Shown: positions 25,988-33,545, counted from the first letter of the stretch. The stretch is 64,000 nucleotides of DNA from Archangiaceae bacterium (GCA_016714225.1 JADJNS010000007.1:248001-312000), one strand, 5' to 3'. Program-made: numbers and translations. Notes: generated by a model not told the origin, from the letters alone.

Positions 25988-27142
25988 TCACGACGGCGAC
26001 AGCTCGAGCTTGATGAGGCCCTTCTCGAGAAACTTCTGCACGTGCGCCAGGGCGTCGAGCTCGCGCAGCGGAGACACGCTGACGATGGCCGCCAGGGTGC
26101 GCTTGCCGTCCATGCGCGAGAGCAGGTAGCGCTCTTGGGCCGAGAGCGCCATGGCGCGAATCGCCGGGCCGTCGATGCGCACCTTGGGCACCTTGGTGCC
26201 CGCCAGCAGCTCTTTGCGCAGCGCCACCACCCACTTCTCTTCGACCTGCCGCGACAGCGCCTGCGACTCGGGAGTCGGCTTGAGCTGGTGGGCCCGCCGC
26301 GCCAGCGCCAGCGCGTCGCGCAGGTTGCCCTGGGCCACGAAGGTGCGGGCGTTCGCGAGCATCTCGTCTTCCGACGGCTCGTCGTTGACGTCGAGCCCCT
26401 CGGTGTTGTCGTCGATCGACAGCTCGATCGAGATGCCCTCGTCGACCGCCACCGCGCCCAGCGAGTGCAGCGCGTAGAGGCGCTGGTAGAGAAAAAAGTC
26501 GGTGGCGTGCAGGGCGAGAATGATCTCGTCGATGGTCTTGCCGGTCTCGATCTGGTGCAGCAGCCGATCGTCGAGCGAGCCGGGCTTGGGCTCTTCAGCG
26601 AGGCTTGCCTTGTCGATCGAGAGGTGCAGCTTGCCGCTGGTGAACACCTGCCGCATCTGCGCCCACAGCTTCTCGCGCAGCTGGCTCTCGCGCTGAATCT
26701 CGAGCAGCGGCACCCTGAGCTCGACGCCCTGGGGCAGCTCGGGCACCTTGTCGCCCTCGAATGCGAAGGTCCCCGAGGTCCACTGAAACGCTTCGAGCAG
26801 GGTCTCGCGCGTCTTCAGGTTGAGCGCGTGCGCGACCTGCGCCTCGGTGACGGCGCCGATCATCACCAGAATGCGGCCGAGGAAGATGCGGGTCTCGCGC
26901 TGGGTCTCGTAGGCGCGGTGAAACTGCTCTTCGCTGATCTGCCCCAGGTTGATGAGAAACTGGCCGAGGTACTCGCGCGGCTCGTTCGAGCTCGAGTTCA
27001 TCACGTCGCCGCCGACGATGACGACCTGCTTGCGAATGGGCCCCTGCTCCAGGTTCAGTGTGCCGGTCGCCTTCCGGTTGCCCAGGTAGACGACGAGGTC
27101 CTTCAACGGCATCGTGGCGAAGTCGCCGTACAGCCCCTTCAT
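25988..27142 (-). CDS. DUF4388 domain protein
   Basis: 384 aa from ATG 27142, giving MKGLYGDFATMPLKDLVVYL, the usual N-terminus of this family; a second in-frame ATG at 27148 adds two residues. The N-terminal DUF4388 (PATAN-like) region (about 1-150) contains GNRKATGTLNLEQG. Helical segments with TPR character follow (ARTFVAQGNLRDALALARRAHQL), and the C-terminus repeats a DGKRTLAAIVSVSPLRELDAL motif. DUF4388 proteins accompany signalling domains in myxobacteria; a second copy is fused to HD-GYP at 53585. Its start codon overlaps that of the divergent glutaredoxin gene. Confidence 0.85.
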   Translation of the reverse strand: MKGLYGDFATMPLKDLVVYLGNRKATGTLNLEQGPIRKQVVIVGGDVMNSSSNEPREYLGQFLINLGQISEEQFHRAYETQRETRIFLGRILVMIGAVTEAQVAHALNLKTRETLLEAFQWTSGTFAFEGDKVPELPQGVELRVPLLEIQRESQLREKLWAQMRQVFTSGKLHLSIDKASLAEEPKPGSLDDRLLHQIETGKTIDEIILALHATDFFLYQRLYALHSLGAVAVDEGISIELSIDDNTEGLDVNDEPSEDEMLANARTFVAQGNLRDALALARRAHQLKPTPESQALSRQVEEKWVVALRKELLAGTKVPKVRIDGPAIRAMALSAQERYLLSRMDGKRTLAAIVSVSPLRELDALAHVQKFLEKGLIKLELSPS

Positions 27143-27362
27143 GAACATCCAGTTTTACACCAAGGCCGGTTGCCCGCTCTGTGAAGAAGCAGAGGAGCTG
27201 CTCGATGCGCTGGAGGCGAGGTACGAGAAGATCGACATCTATCGCGATCAAGCGCTGTTCGAGCGATACCGCTACCGGGTGCCGGTGATACGTGTCGGTA
27301 GCACCGACGTGCTCGAGCTCAAGTTCACCCTCGAAGACCTAAAAAAGGCCCTCTCTCTCTAA
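27141..27362 (+). CDS. glutaredoxin-family protein
   Basis: 73 aa thioredoxin fold. N-terminal NIQFYTKAGCPLCEEA carries the CxxC redox motif, and RVPVIRVGSTDVLE is the cis-Pro/GSH-binding region. Such short glutaredoxin-like proteins (DUF836 type) are common. The start ATG 27141 matches the family N-terminus; a GTG at 27114 would add non-homologous residues. No RBS is visible, and its start overlaps the divergent DUF4388 start. It ends directly before the aminotransferase ATG, so the two genes are probably co-transcribed. Confidence 0.88.
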   Translation: MNIQFYTKAGCPLCEEAEELLDALEARYEKIDIYRDQALFERYRYRVPVIRVGSTDVLELKFTLEDLKKALSL

Positions 27363-28628
27363 ATGTCCGAAGAAGCCTCGTTCGCCGCGTTCCGCCAGGT
27401 GCCCCGCACCGGGGTCATCTACGTCACCACCGAAGCGACCCGTCTGGGCTTCAGTCAGAAAGACCCGACGTGGTGCAACCTGGGTCAGGGCCAGCCCGAG
27501 ACGGGGCCGCTGCCGGGCGCTCCGCCGCGGGTCGAGCAGGTCGCGGTCGACGTGGAAGATCTCGAGTACGCCCCGGTGGCCGGCATCTGGGAGCTGCGCG
27601 AGGCCATCGCCGCGCTCTACAACCGGCTCTACCGCAAGGGCTTGAAGAGCCAGTACACCGCCGAGAACGTGGCGGTCTCGGGCGGAGGCCGCACCGCGCT
27701 GACCCGCGCCGCGGCCGCGCTGGGGCACGTGAACCTGGGGCACTTTCTGCCCGACTACACCGCGTACGAAGAGCTGCTCGACGTGTTCAAGGCGTTCACC
27801 GCGATACCCATCTTGCTCGAGGGTGACCGCGGCTACGCCTTCACCGCCGACGAGCTCAAGCGCGAGATTCAGGGGCGCGGCCTGTCGGCGCTGCTGCTCT
27901 CGAACCCCTGCAACCCCACCGGCAAGGCGATCGGCGGCAAAGAGCTCGAGGCATGGGTGCGGCTGGCGCGCGAGCTCGACTGCGCGATGTTGATCGACGA
28001 GTTCTACTCGCACTACGTGTGGAACGCGGCCCCCGGCGCGCTGCCGGTCGAGAGCGCCGCGCGCTTCGTCGAAGACGTGAACAAAGACCCCATCGTGCTG
28101 TTCGACGGGCTCACCAAGAACTGGCGCTACCCGGGCTGGCGCATCACCTGGACCATCGGCCCCAAGCCGGTGATCGACGCGGTGGCGTCGGCCGGCTCGT
28201 TTCTCGATGGCGGCGGCGGCCGGCCGATTCAGCGCGCCGCGCTGCCGCTGCTCGAGCTCTCGGCGGTCGAGGCCGAGACCCGCGCCATTCACACCGTGTT
28301 CCGCGAGAAGCGCGACCTGATGCTCTCACGACTGCAGCGGCTGGGAGTGCGTCTCGATCGCGCCCCCGACGGCACGTTCTACGTCTGGGGCAACGTCTCG
28401 AACCTGCCCGGCAAGCTGTCTGACGGCATGGGCTTCTTTCGGGCGGCGCTCGACAAGAAGGTGATCGTGGTGCCCGGCGAGTTCTTCGACGTGAACCCCG
28501 GCAAGCGCCGCAGCGCTCGGGCGTCGCGGTTCCGCCAGTACGTGCGGTTCTCGTTCGGGCCTTCGAAGGCGACGCTCGAGACCGCGCTCACGCGGTTGGA
28601 AGAACTGGTCGCCGAGGCGATGAAGTAA
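27363..28628 (+). CDS. PLP-dependent aminotransferase, class I/II
   Basis: 421 aa fold-type I aminotransferase. Seen: LGQGQPETGPLPG near the N-terminus, the PLP-ring stacking region of SGGGRTAL, the Asn in NPCNPTGKA, Asp in LIDEFYSHYVW, the Schiff-base Lys in FDGLTKNWRYPGWR (about residue 252) and the substrate-carboxylate Arg near VRFSFG. All are intact. Substrate cannot be assigned; aromatic or branched-chain amino acids are typical of the group. The ATG abuts the glutaredoxin stop. Confidence 0.92.
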   Translation: MSEEASFAAFRQVPRTGVIYVTTEATRLGFSQKDPTWCNLGQGQPETGPLPGAPPRVEQVAVDVEDLEYAPVAGIWELREAIAALYNRLYRKGLKSQYTAENVAVSGGGRTALTRAAAALGHVNLGHFLPDYTAYEELLDVFKAFTAIPILLEGDRGYAFTADELKREIQGRGLSALLLSNPCNPTGKAIGGKELEAWVRLARELDCAMLIDEFYSHYVWNAAPGALPVESAARFVEDVNKDPIVLFDGLTKNWRYPGWRITWTIGPKPVIDAVASAGSFLDGGGGRPIQRAALPLLELSAVEAETRAIHTVFREKRDLMLSRLQRLGVRLDRAPDGTFYVWGNVSNLPGKLSDGMGFFRAALDKKVIVVPGEFFDVNPGKRRSARASRFRQYVRFSFGPSKATLETALTRLEELVAEAMK

Positions 28629-28635
28629 CCGGTCG

Positions 28636-28658
28636 GGCACGTGCACGCCGCACGTGCC
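28636..28658. other. inverted repeat between convergent genes
   Basis: GGCACGTGC-ACGCC-GCACGTGCC, a 9-bp perfect stem with a 5-nt loop, lies between convergent stops at 28628 and 28701. Further CACGTG-like copies follow to about 28688. No T-run follows on either strand, so it is terminator-like rather than a confirmed intrinsic terminator. Confidence 0.45.
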
Positions 28659-28700
28659 TCGTCGCACGTTCACGCATCACGTGCCTGTGCCCGAGTTGCT

Positions 28701-29084
28701 CTAGAGCGTCGTCTTGCCGAGCTTGAGCACCGCGGCGAACTCGGCGTCTCTGAGGGCCCCGACCGAGAGCCGCCCCATCTTCACCACCGAGATGTTCTTG
28801 GTGGCGGCCTTCGCCTTCAGCACCGACAGCGGCACCGGCTCGACGAGCGGCTTCACCGGCCCAATCGTCACGTCTTTACCCGAGGCCGAGAGAACCTCGG
28901 CGATGCCGACCACGGCCTTCTCTTTGCCCGTGTGGTAGAAGAGCGCGAGCTCGCCCGGCTTCATCGCCTGCAGGTTCTTGCGCGCGACCGGGTTCTTGAT
29001 GCCCGTCCACGCAGTCTTCCGCTCCGCGACCAGCTTCGCGAACGCGTACTCGTCGGGCTCAGACTTGAGAATCCAGTAGGCGAT
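28701..29084 (-). CDS. EVE-domain protein with ATC in place of a start codon
   Basis: About 127 aa if read from ATC at 29084. EVE domains are PUA-like and bind modified bases in RNA or DNA. The reading from 29084 begins (I/M)AYWILKSEPDEYAF and continues with TAWTGIKNPVARKNLQAMKPGELALFYH, the family core, with conserved Trp, Glu-Pro-Asp and Tyr. Homologues start M-A-Y-W, so the ATC is at the expected Met position. No ATG, GTG or TTG occurs in frame between an upstream TGA and this ATC. Translation from the internal ATG at 28964 would lose half the domain. This may be a rare start, a point mutation or a sequence error. Confidence 0.75.
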   Translation of the reverse strand: MAYWILKSEPDEYAFAKLVAERKTAWTGIKNPVARKNLQAMKPGELALFYHTGKEKAVVGIAEVLSASGKDVTIGPVKPLVEPVPLSVLKAKAATKNISVVKMGRLSVGALRDAEFAAVLKLGKTTL

Positions 29085-29100
29085 GGCGGCTTTGAACCTA

Positions 29101-29775
29101 TCAGCGGCGGCGCAAGATGGTGAGCGTCACGTCGCCGCCCGGCTTCATCGGCAGCTCGATCAGCGCGGCGTACCGGTTCGGCAGCGCGTTGCGAAGGCGC
29201 AGCGCGGTGGCGAGCGGCAGCGCTCCACCGTCGAGCGGCAGCAGCACGCGGTAGCCGTCGAGGTGCAGCTCGAGGTGCGGGCGCGGGCGCAGGCCCCTGC
29301 TGGCGCGGCCCTCGATGCGCAGCTTGTTGCGGCCCGCCCAGCGGAACATCTGGCTGGGGTCGGTGGCCAGAAAGCTCAGCTCGAGCGCGTCGCTCGCCGG
29401 CGTCTGCGGCCGCACCAGGTTGATGATCAGCACCTCGCTCAGCGAGCCTTCGCGCAGCCCGGCCTGGTAGCCGGGCGGCATCGAGCGATCGAGCGCGGCG
29501 ACCATGTCGTCGCCGCTCATGCCCTTGTGAAAAGCCACCGTGACGAAGTTGCCGTCGACGTTGAGCGCCATCGACGCGTCGAACGGGCCTTCGTCGGCCA
29601 CGTACGCCAGCAGGGTGATGATGCTCTCCCCGACCATCTTGGCTTCGAGCCGCGCGTCGGCCGACAGAATCGTCGCGCGCGCTCCGGCCTCGACCGGATC
29701 ATTGCGCTCGGTCGGTACGTGGCTGGGGTCGACGGTGAGAATCGGGTCCAGGGAGTCGAACTTGGGGGCAGACAT
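29101..29775 (-). CDS. hypothetical protein (224 aa)
   Basis: The start is placed at ATG 29775 (MSAPKFDSLDPILTV); a longer frame exists upstream but looks non-coding. The product is soluble with alternating strands (ASMALNVDGNFVTVAFHKG; LELHLDGYRVLLPLDGG) and ends in RRR. No family recognised. The neighbouring protein at 29854-30450 shares features: similar size, a MPxGYxA motif (PPGYQAGL here, PAGYHADV there) and a TxLVP/ILxxDxR-like strand. They may be distant paralogues. Confidence 0.7.
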   Translation of the reverse strand: MSAPKFDSLDPILTVDPSHVPTERNDPVEAGARATILSADARLEAKMVGESIITLLAYVADEGPFDASMALNVDGNFVTVAFHKGMSGDDMVAALDRSMPPGYQAGLREGSLSEVLIINLVRPQTPASDALELSFLATDPSQMFRWAGRNKLRIEGRASRGLRPRPHLELHLDGYRVLLPLDGGALPLATALRLRNALPNRYAALIELPMKPGGDVTLTILRRR

Positions 29776-29853
29776 CGGGGTAAAAAGGTTATCGGCCCCC
29801 CTGAGGCACGGTTGCTCCAAGCTCTTGAGGAGACAGCCTGTACTCTTTACAGG

Positions 29854-30450
29854 TCAGGCCGCAATCGTTCGGAGATCCGCATCTTTCCAGATGGTCACCA
29901 CCGGCCCCTCGACGTCGGCGTGGTAGCCGGCCGGCATGCGGGCGCTGATGATTTCGGCGGTGCGATGGGCCGAAGTTCCCTTGGCCACCGGCACCAGGGT
30001 GCGGCGGGTATCGACCTTGAGGGTGATGAGGCAGTCGCTGCCGGTCGGCCCGAGCAGCTCGAAGCGGTTGTCGTCGAGGCGACGCACGCGCTGCTTCAAG
30101 TCGGTGCTGAAGATCTGCGCGAACGGCACCCGCGCCGCCGGCACGATGGTCTCGGTGAGCTTCACCTCGAGCCCCTCGTCGCGCTCGGCCGCGTGCGCGT
30201 GAATGCCGCGGGGCAGCGCGCGCTGCAGCGCCCGAAACGCATCGCGCGGGGTGCTGTGCTCGGCGAGCGGCGCGCTGGCGTCTCCGCGGCGCGACTCGAG
30301 AATGAGCCCGGGGTCACGCCGCTCGGGAACCGTGCCGCTCAGCACGAAGCGCGAGAAGCCGCGCGGCTGAACCGAGAGCATCGGTTCCTGGCTGAACAAC
30401 CGAAACACACCTGGGAGCGCTTCGATCATGGCTTCGATGCGGCGCGTCAT
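29854..30450 (-). CDS. hypothetical protein (198 aa), possible paralogue of its neighbour
   Basis: Start ATG 30450 (MTRRIEAMIEALPGVF) or the internal ATG 30429. The product is soluble; its N-terminal third holds GFSRFVLSGTVPERRDPGL, and the C-terminal part ends with a strand-rich motif ARMPAGYHADVEGPVVTIW. A matching AxMPxGYxA segment occurs in the downstream gene, suggesting shared ancestry. It is divergent from the alkyl-DHAP-synthase-like gene, with about 100 bp between the preferred starts. No function inferred. Confidence 0.65.
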   Translation of the reverse strand: MTRRIEAMIEALPGVFRLFSQEPMLSVQPRGFSRFVLSGTVPERRDPGLILESRRGDASAPLAEHSTPRDAFRALQRALPRGIHAHAAERDEGLEVKLTETIVPAARVPFAQIFSTDLKQRVRRLDDNRFELLGPTGSDCLITLKVDTRRTLVPVAKGTSAHRTAEIISARMPAGYHADVEGPVVTIWKDADLRTIAA

Positions 30451-30550
30451 ACAGGGTGCGGGCTTCAGATACAAATCCACCCAGATGTTCAGGGGTGGTG
30501 CGGCGTATGTCAGGCTCGGTGAATCGGGAATGCTCGAGAGGGAGCGCGAC

Positions 30551-32083
30551 ATGATCCGCAGCCTCTGGGGCTGGGGAGTCGAAGGCCAGCTGCCGGACCT
30601 GCAGAAGACCGCGCGCCGGGTCGAGCCGCTGCTCGGAGAAGTGACGCCCGAGGCGCCCGCCGGCGGGCTGAGCGTTCCCCCGCCGCGCGCCGAGGTGCCG
30701 CGCGAGTGGGCGGCGTTTTCGACCGCCGAGCCGCGCGAGCGGGCGGCGCACGCCTGGGGCAAGTCGTACTGCGACCGGGTGCGCGGCTTTCGGGGCGACT
30801 GGTCGGCCGCCCCCGACGTGGTGGCGATGCCGGCGAACGAGCGCGAGCTCGAGACCGTGCTCGAGGTGGCCGAGCGCGAGCGCTTCAGCGTGACCCCGTT
30901 CGGAGGAGGCTCGAGCGTGGTGGCGGGCGTCGAGCCGCGGCTGGGCCCTGCGCACCGCGCCGCGGTCTCGCTCGACCTGCGCCGGTTCGATCGGGTGCTC
31001 GAGGTCGACGACGTCGCCCGGGCCGCCCGCATTCAGGCCGGGGTGTTCGGGCCGGCGCTCGAAGCGCAGCTCCAGGCCTCTGGCTTCACCCTGCGGCACT
31101 TTCCCCAGTCGTTCGAGTTCTCCACCCTGGGAGGGTGGATCGCCACGCGCGCCGGCGGCCACTTCGCCACCCTGTACACGCACATCGACGACCTGGTCGA
31201 AGCGGTGCGCATGGTGACGCCCCGCGGGCTGTGGGCGACGCGGCGGCTGCCCGCCTCGGGGGCCGGGCCGCAGCCCGAGCGCCTCGTGCTGGGCAGCGAG
31301 GGCACGCTGGGCGTCATCACCGAGGCGTGGATGCGGGTGCAGCCGAGGCCCACCTTCCGTGCCGGGGCCAGCGTGCACTTCGCCGAATACCGCGCCGCGA
31401 TCGACGCCTGCCGCGCCGTCGCCCAGGCGGGGCTGTACCCGGCGAACTGCCGGCTGCTCGACCCCACCGAGGTGCTGATGAACGAGGTGGCGGTAGACGG
31501 CACGTCGGTGCTGGTGCTCGCCTTCGAGTCGGCCGACCACGACGTGGGGCCGTGGCTCGCGCGCGCGCTCGAGCTCGCCCGCGCTCACGGGGGTGAGCCG
31601 CGCGAGAAGGCCGCGGGCGACGCGTGGCGCGCGGCGTTCTTGAAGGGCCCCTACCTGCAAGACGCGATGATTGCGCTCGGCGTCATCGCCGACACCTTCG
31701 AGACCGCCTGCACCTGGTCGGCCTTCCCCTCGCTGTACGAGCGCGTCAACGCGGCGATGAGCGACGCGCTCGAGCGGGTGTGCGGAGGCGGCCTGGTCTC
31801 GTGCCGCTTCACCCACGTGTACCCCGATGGCCCGGCCCCCTACTTCACGTTCGTGGGCAAGGCGAAGCGCGGCGCCGAGCTCGACCAGTGGGCCGAGCTC
31901 AAGAGCGCGGCCATGAGCTCGCTGCTCGCGGCCGGCGGCACCGCCACCCACCACCACGCGGTCGGCCGCACCCACCTGGCCGGCTGGCGCACCGAACGCC
32001 CCGAGCCCTACGCACGCGCGCTTGCGGCGATGAAGCGCGAGCTCGACCCCGCGGGGCTCTTGAACCCCGGCGTGCTGATCTGA
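30551..32083 (+). CDS. alkyl-dihydroxyacetonephosphate synthase-like FAD oxidoreductase
   Basis: 510 aa from ATG 30551, preceded at 6 nt by AGGGAG; longer in-frame starts at 30428 and 30530 lack this. The PCMH/VAO flavin domain shows TPFGGGSSVVAGVEP (FAD pyrophosphate loop) and GSEGTLGVITEAWMRV. The C-terminal domain carries the His-triplet THHHAVGRTH, characteristic of AGPS enzymes, which exchange the acyl chain of acyl-DHAP for a fatty alcohol, making ether lipids. Myxobacteria make such ether lipids during development. The N-terminus SLWGWG also fits the family. The opening Cys/D-lactate-oxidase alternatives are less likely because of the HHH motif. Confidence 0.85.
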   Translation: MIRSLWGWGVEGQLPDLQKTARRVEPLLGEVTPEAPAGGLSVPPPRAEVPREWAAFSTAEPRERAAHAWGKSYCDRVRGFRGDWSAAPDVVAMPANERELETVLEVAERERFSVTPFGGGSSVVAGVEPRLGPAHRAAVSLDLRRFDRVLEVDDVARAARIQAGVFGPALEAQLQASGFTLRHFPQSFEFSTLGGWIATRAGGHFATLYTHIDDLVEAVRMVTPRGLWATRRLPASGAGPQPERLVLGSEGTLGVITEAWMRVQPRPTFRAGASVHFAEYRAAIDACRAVAQAGLYPANCRLLDPTEVLMNEVAVDGTSVLVLAFESADHDVGPWLARALELARAHGGEPREKAAGDAWRAAFLKGPYLQDAMIALGVIADTFETACTWSAFPSLYERVNAAMSDALERVCGGGLVSCRFTHVYPDGPAPYFTFVGKAKRGAELDQWAELKSAAMSSLLAAGGTATHHHAVGRTHLAGWRTERPEPYARALAAMKRELDPAGLLNPGVLI

Positions 32084-32122
32084 ATTCGGTCAGCGACGGC
32101 CCGCCTACCCGTCGGCCCCGCC

Positions 32123-32194
32123 GGCGCGGTCGCCGAGCGGCCCAGGCAGCGGTCTTTGAATCCGCCCACGGTGGTTCGACTCCACCCCGCGCTG
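32123..32194 (+). tRNA. tRNA-Gln (anticodon TTG)
   Basis: 72 nt cloverleaf. Acceptor GGCGCGG pairs with CCGCGCT (first pair G-U); D stem GCC/GGC with loop containing GG; anticodon arm GCGGT-CTTTGAA-TCCGC with TTG at positions 34-36; T arm GGTGG-TTCGACT-CCACC. One mismatch (U-U) closes the anticodon loop and the variable loop is 4 nt. CCA is not encoded. The match to Gln identity is by anticodon; the G1-U72 pair replaces the usual weak U1-A72. Confidence 0.82.
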
Positions 32195-32207
32195 CTCTGC
32201 GGGTTTT
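32186..32207 (+). terminator. possible weak terminator overlapping tRNA-Gln 3' end
   Basis: CCCGC (32186-32190) can pair with GCGGG (32199-32203), followed by TTTTCGTTT. The stem uses acceptor bases of the tRNA, so it competes with tRNA folding; only 5 bp. Confidence 0.35.
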
Positions 32208-32434
32208 CGTTTGTTGAGAAGTTGAGAGCGAAGACGGCAAGGCGTCTCACACTGTGCGTCACACCTCGCGCTCGCGAGCTCGCGCGAAAGGTTGCTCGGC
32301 GCGGCAAGTGTCGAGCACCGCTCTGCTTTGCGCTTCAGGAGCACGAATTGTCCGAGAAGAAATCACCCTGAAACGCAAACCCGACTTTTTTCGTCGAGGC
32401 GCGACTGGGCTGTCGTTCTCTTCGACAACACAGC
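32195..32434. other. intergenic region after tRNA-Gln
   Basis: No gene is supported here. Base composition is visibly less GC-rich than the surroundings, with AT-rich patches near 32205-32240 and 32340-32400. No recognisable integrase, direct repeat of the tRNA 3' end or promoter stands out. It separates tRNA-Gln from the broken phage-tail-lysozyme gene. Confidence 0.5.
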
Positions 32435-33068
32435 ATGAGCTACACCATCGAACGCGGCGACACCTTGTGGGCCCTGGCGAAGCGGTTTCATACGACCGTC
32501 GCCAAGCTGGCCGAGCTGAACCACATCTCGAACCCCAACCTCATCATCGCTGGCCGGACGCTCCAGATCCCCGGCCAGAGCGACAACTTCTCGTCCGAGC
32601 CGACGAACCCGGGCAGCCCGACCCCGAGCACCCCGGTTTCGGGCATCGAGAACCGGCCGAACGTGAAGGGCAGCGCCGAGCAGGCGATCAACTTCTTCAT
32701 GTCCAAGGGCCTCACCCGCGCGCAGGCAGCGGGCATCGCGTCGAACCTTTTCTACGAGTCGGGCTTTCGACCCGACGCGGTCGGCGACGGCGGCACCTCG
32801 TTCGGCATCGCGCAGTGGCACAACGGGCGCGGCGACGCGATGAAGCAGTGGACGGCGCGCGCACGGCTACTCGCCCACCTCGTTCAAGGGCCAGCTCGAG
32901 TACCTCTGGCACGAGCTGAACCACAGCGAGAGCAACGCGCTCAACAAGCTGCGCGGCACCAGCTCGGCCTACGACGCCGGCATGGCCTTTCAGCGGTACT
33001 TCGAGCGCCCGGCGGTCATCAACCCGGCGCGCGGCCAGACGGCGCAGAACTACTACAGCCAGCACTAG
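32435..33068 (+). pseudogene. LysM + phage-tail-lysozyme protein, frameshifted
   Basis: The first frame encodes a LysM domain (about 1-48: YTIERGDTLWALAKRF, GRTLQIPG), a Pro/Ser linker and a phage tail lysozyme domain (PF18013-like: AINFFMSKGLTRAQAAGIASN, YESGFRPDAV, SFGIAQWHNGRGD). After MKQWTARA the homology leaves this frame and continues in another: GYSPTSFKGQLEYLWHEL … FERPAVINPARGQT … YYSQH, ending at TAG 33068. The break lies in the (GC)4 tract at 32855-32862; one extra GC restores a single frame (TARAHGYSP). As written, the first frame runs to 33163 with a nonsense tail. No signal peptide. Peptidoglycan hydrolysis is the family role; an endolysin or tailocin origin is possible. Confidence 0.85.
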
Positions 33069-33169
33069 ACGAAGGGCGCGTGAGATGTGCCAGGTGCACC
33101 GTTCGATGGCGACCAAGGTGCCGGCTCCCACGCTACCCCGGGCGAGGCGCATGCGCGGCTTGATCTCAT

Positions 33170-33201
33170 TTAGCGACTTCGCTAATTAGCTGACTCGCTA
33201 A
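33170..33201. promoter_or_regulatory. two tandem 16-bp inverted-repeat operators
   Basis: TTAGCGACTTCGCTAA (33170-33185, perfect TTAGCGA/TCGCTAA) is followed without a gap by TTAGCTGACTCGCTAA (33186-33201, TTAGC/GCTAA). They sit 15 bp upstream of the ATG at 33216, before the RBS (AGGAG), in an unusually AT-rich spot. The downstream operon encodes an ArsR-type regulator, so autoregulation through these sites is likely. Perfect symmetry, tandem arrangement and position give good support. Confidence 0.75.
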
Positions 33202-33215
33202 CCAGGAGACCCACC

Positions 33216-33545
33216 ATGCCGAAGCCGAAATTGAAGAGCCGACCGCAAGACGTGCTGTGCATCTACCGGGTGAAGCCGGGCAAAGAGGCGAGCTTCAAGA
33301 AGCTGCTCAAGAAGCACGGGCCGGCGCTTCAAGGGGCCGGGCTGTCGACGAAGAAGCAGACGATCTGGCGGGCCGAGTCGGGCCGCAAGCCGGGCGTCAT
33401 CTACGTCGAGCTGATGCAGTGGAAAGACGCGAGCAGCGCGAGCTCGGCGCACCAGATGCCCGAGGTGATGGCGGTGTGGGAGCCGATGGGCAACCACTGC
33501 TCCGCGATGGAGTTTCTGGATCTCGAGCCGGCGGACCTTGGCTGA
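33216..33545 (+). CDS. ABM-like small protein, partner of ArsR regulator
   Basis: 109 aa. The sequence has the ferredoxin-like alternation of antibiotic-biosynthesis-monooxygenase (ABM/dimeric alpha-beta barrel) proteins: VLCIYRVKPGKEASFKKLLKKH, then an aromatic strand VIYVELMQWKD and HQMPEVMAVWEPM. No catalytic residues can be named. It overlaps the ArsR gene by 8 nt and is preceded by a good RBS and two operator-like repeats. Similar gene pairs of an ABM-like protein with an ArsR regulator occur in other bacteria; function unknown. Confidence 0.78.
   Translation: MPKPKLKSRPQDVLCIYRVKPGKEASFKKLLKKHGPALQGAGLSTKKQTIWRAESGRKPGVIYVELMQWKDASSASSAHQMPEVMAVWEPMGNHCSAMEFLDLEPADLG

Noticed and set aside
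28634..28700. A mobile element end in the CACGTG-rich stretch
   Set aside because: Short CACGTG repeats between convergent genes without transposase or target duplication; better explained as a hairpin.
32908..33163. Continuation of the LysM frame to 33163 as a real C-terminus
   Set aside because: Its translation is Arg/Ala-rich nonsense while the neighbouring frame carries the matching lysozyme C-terminus.
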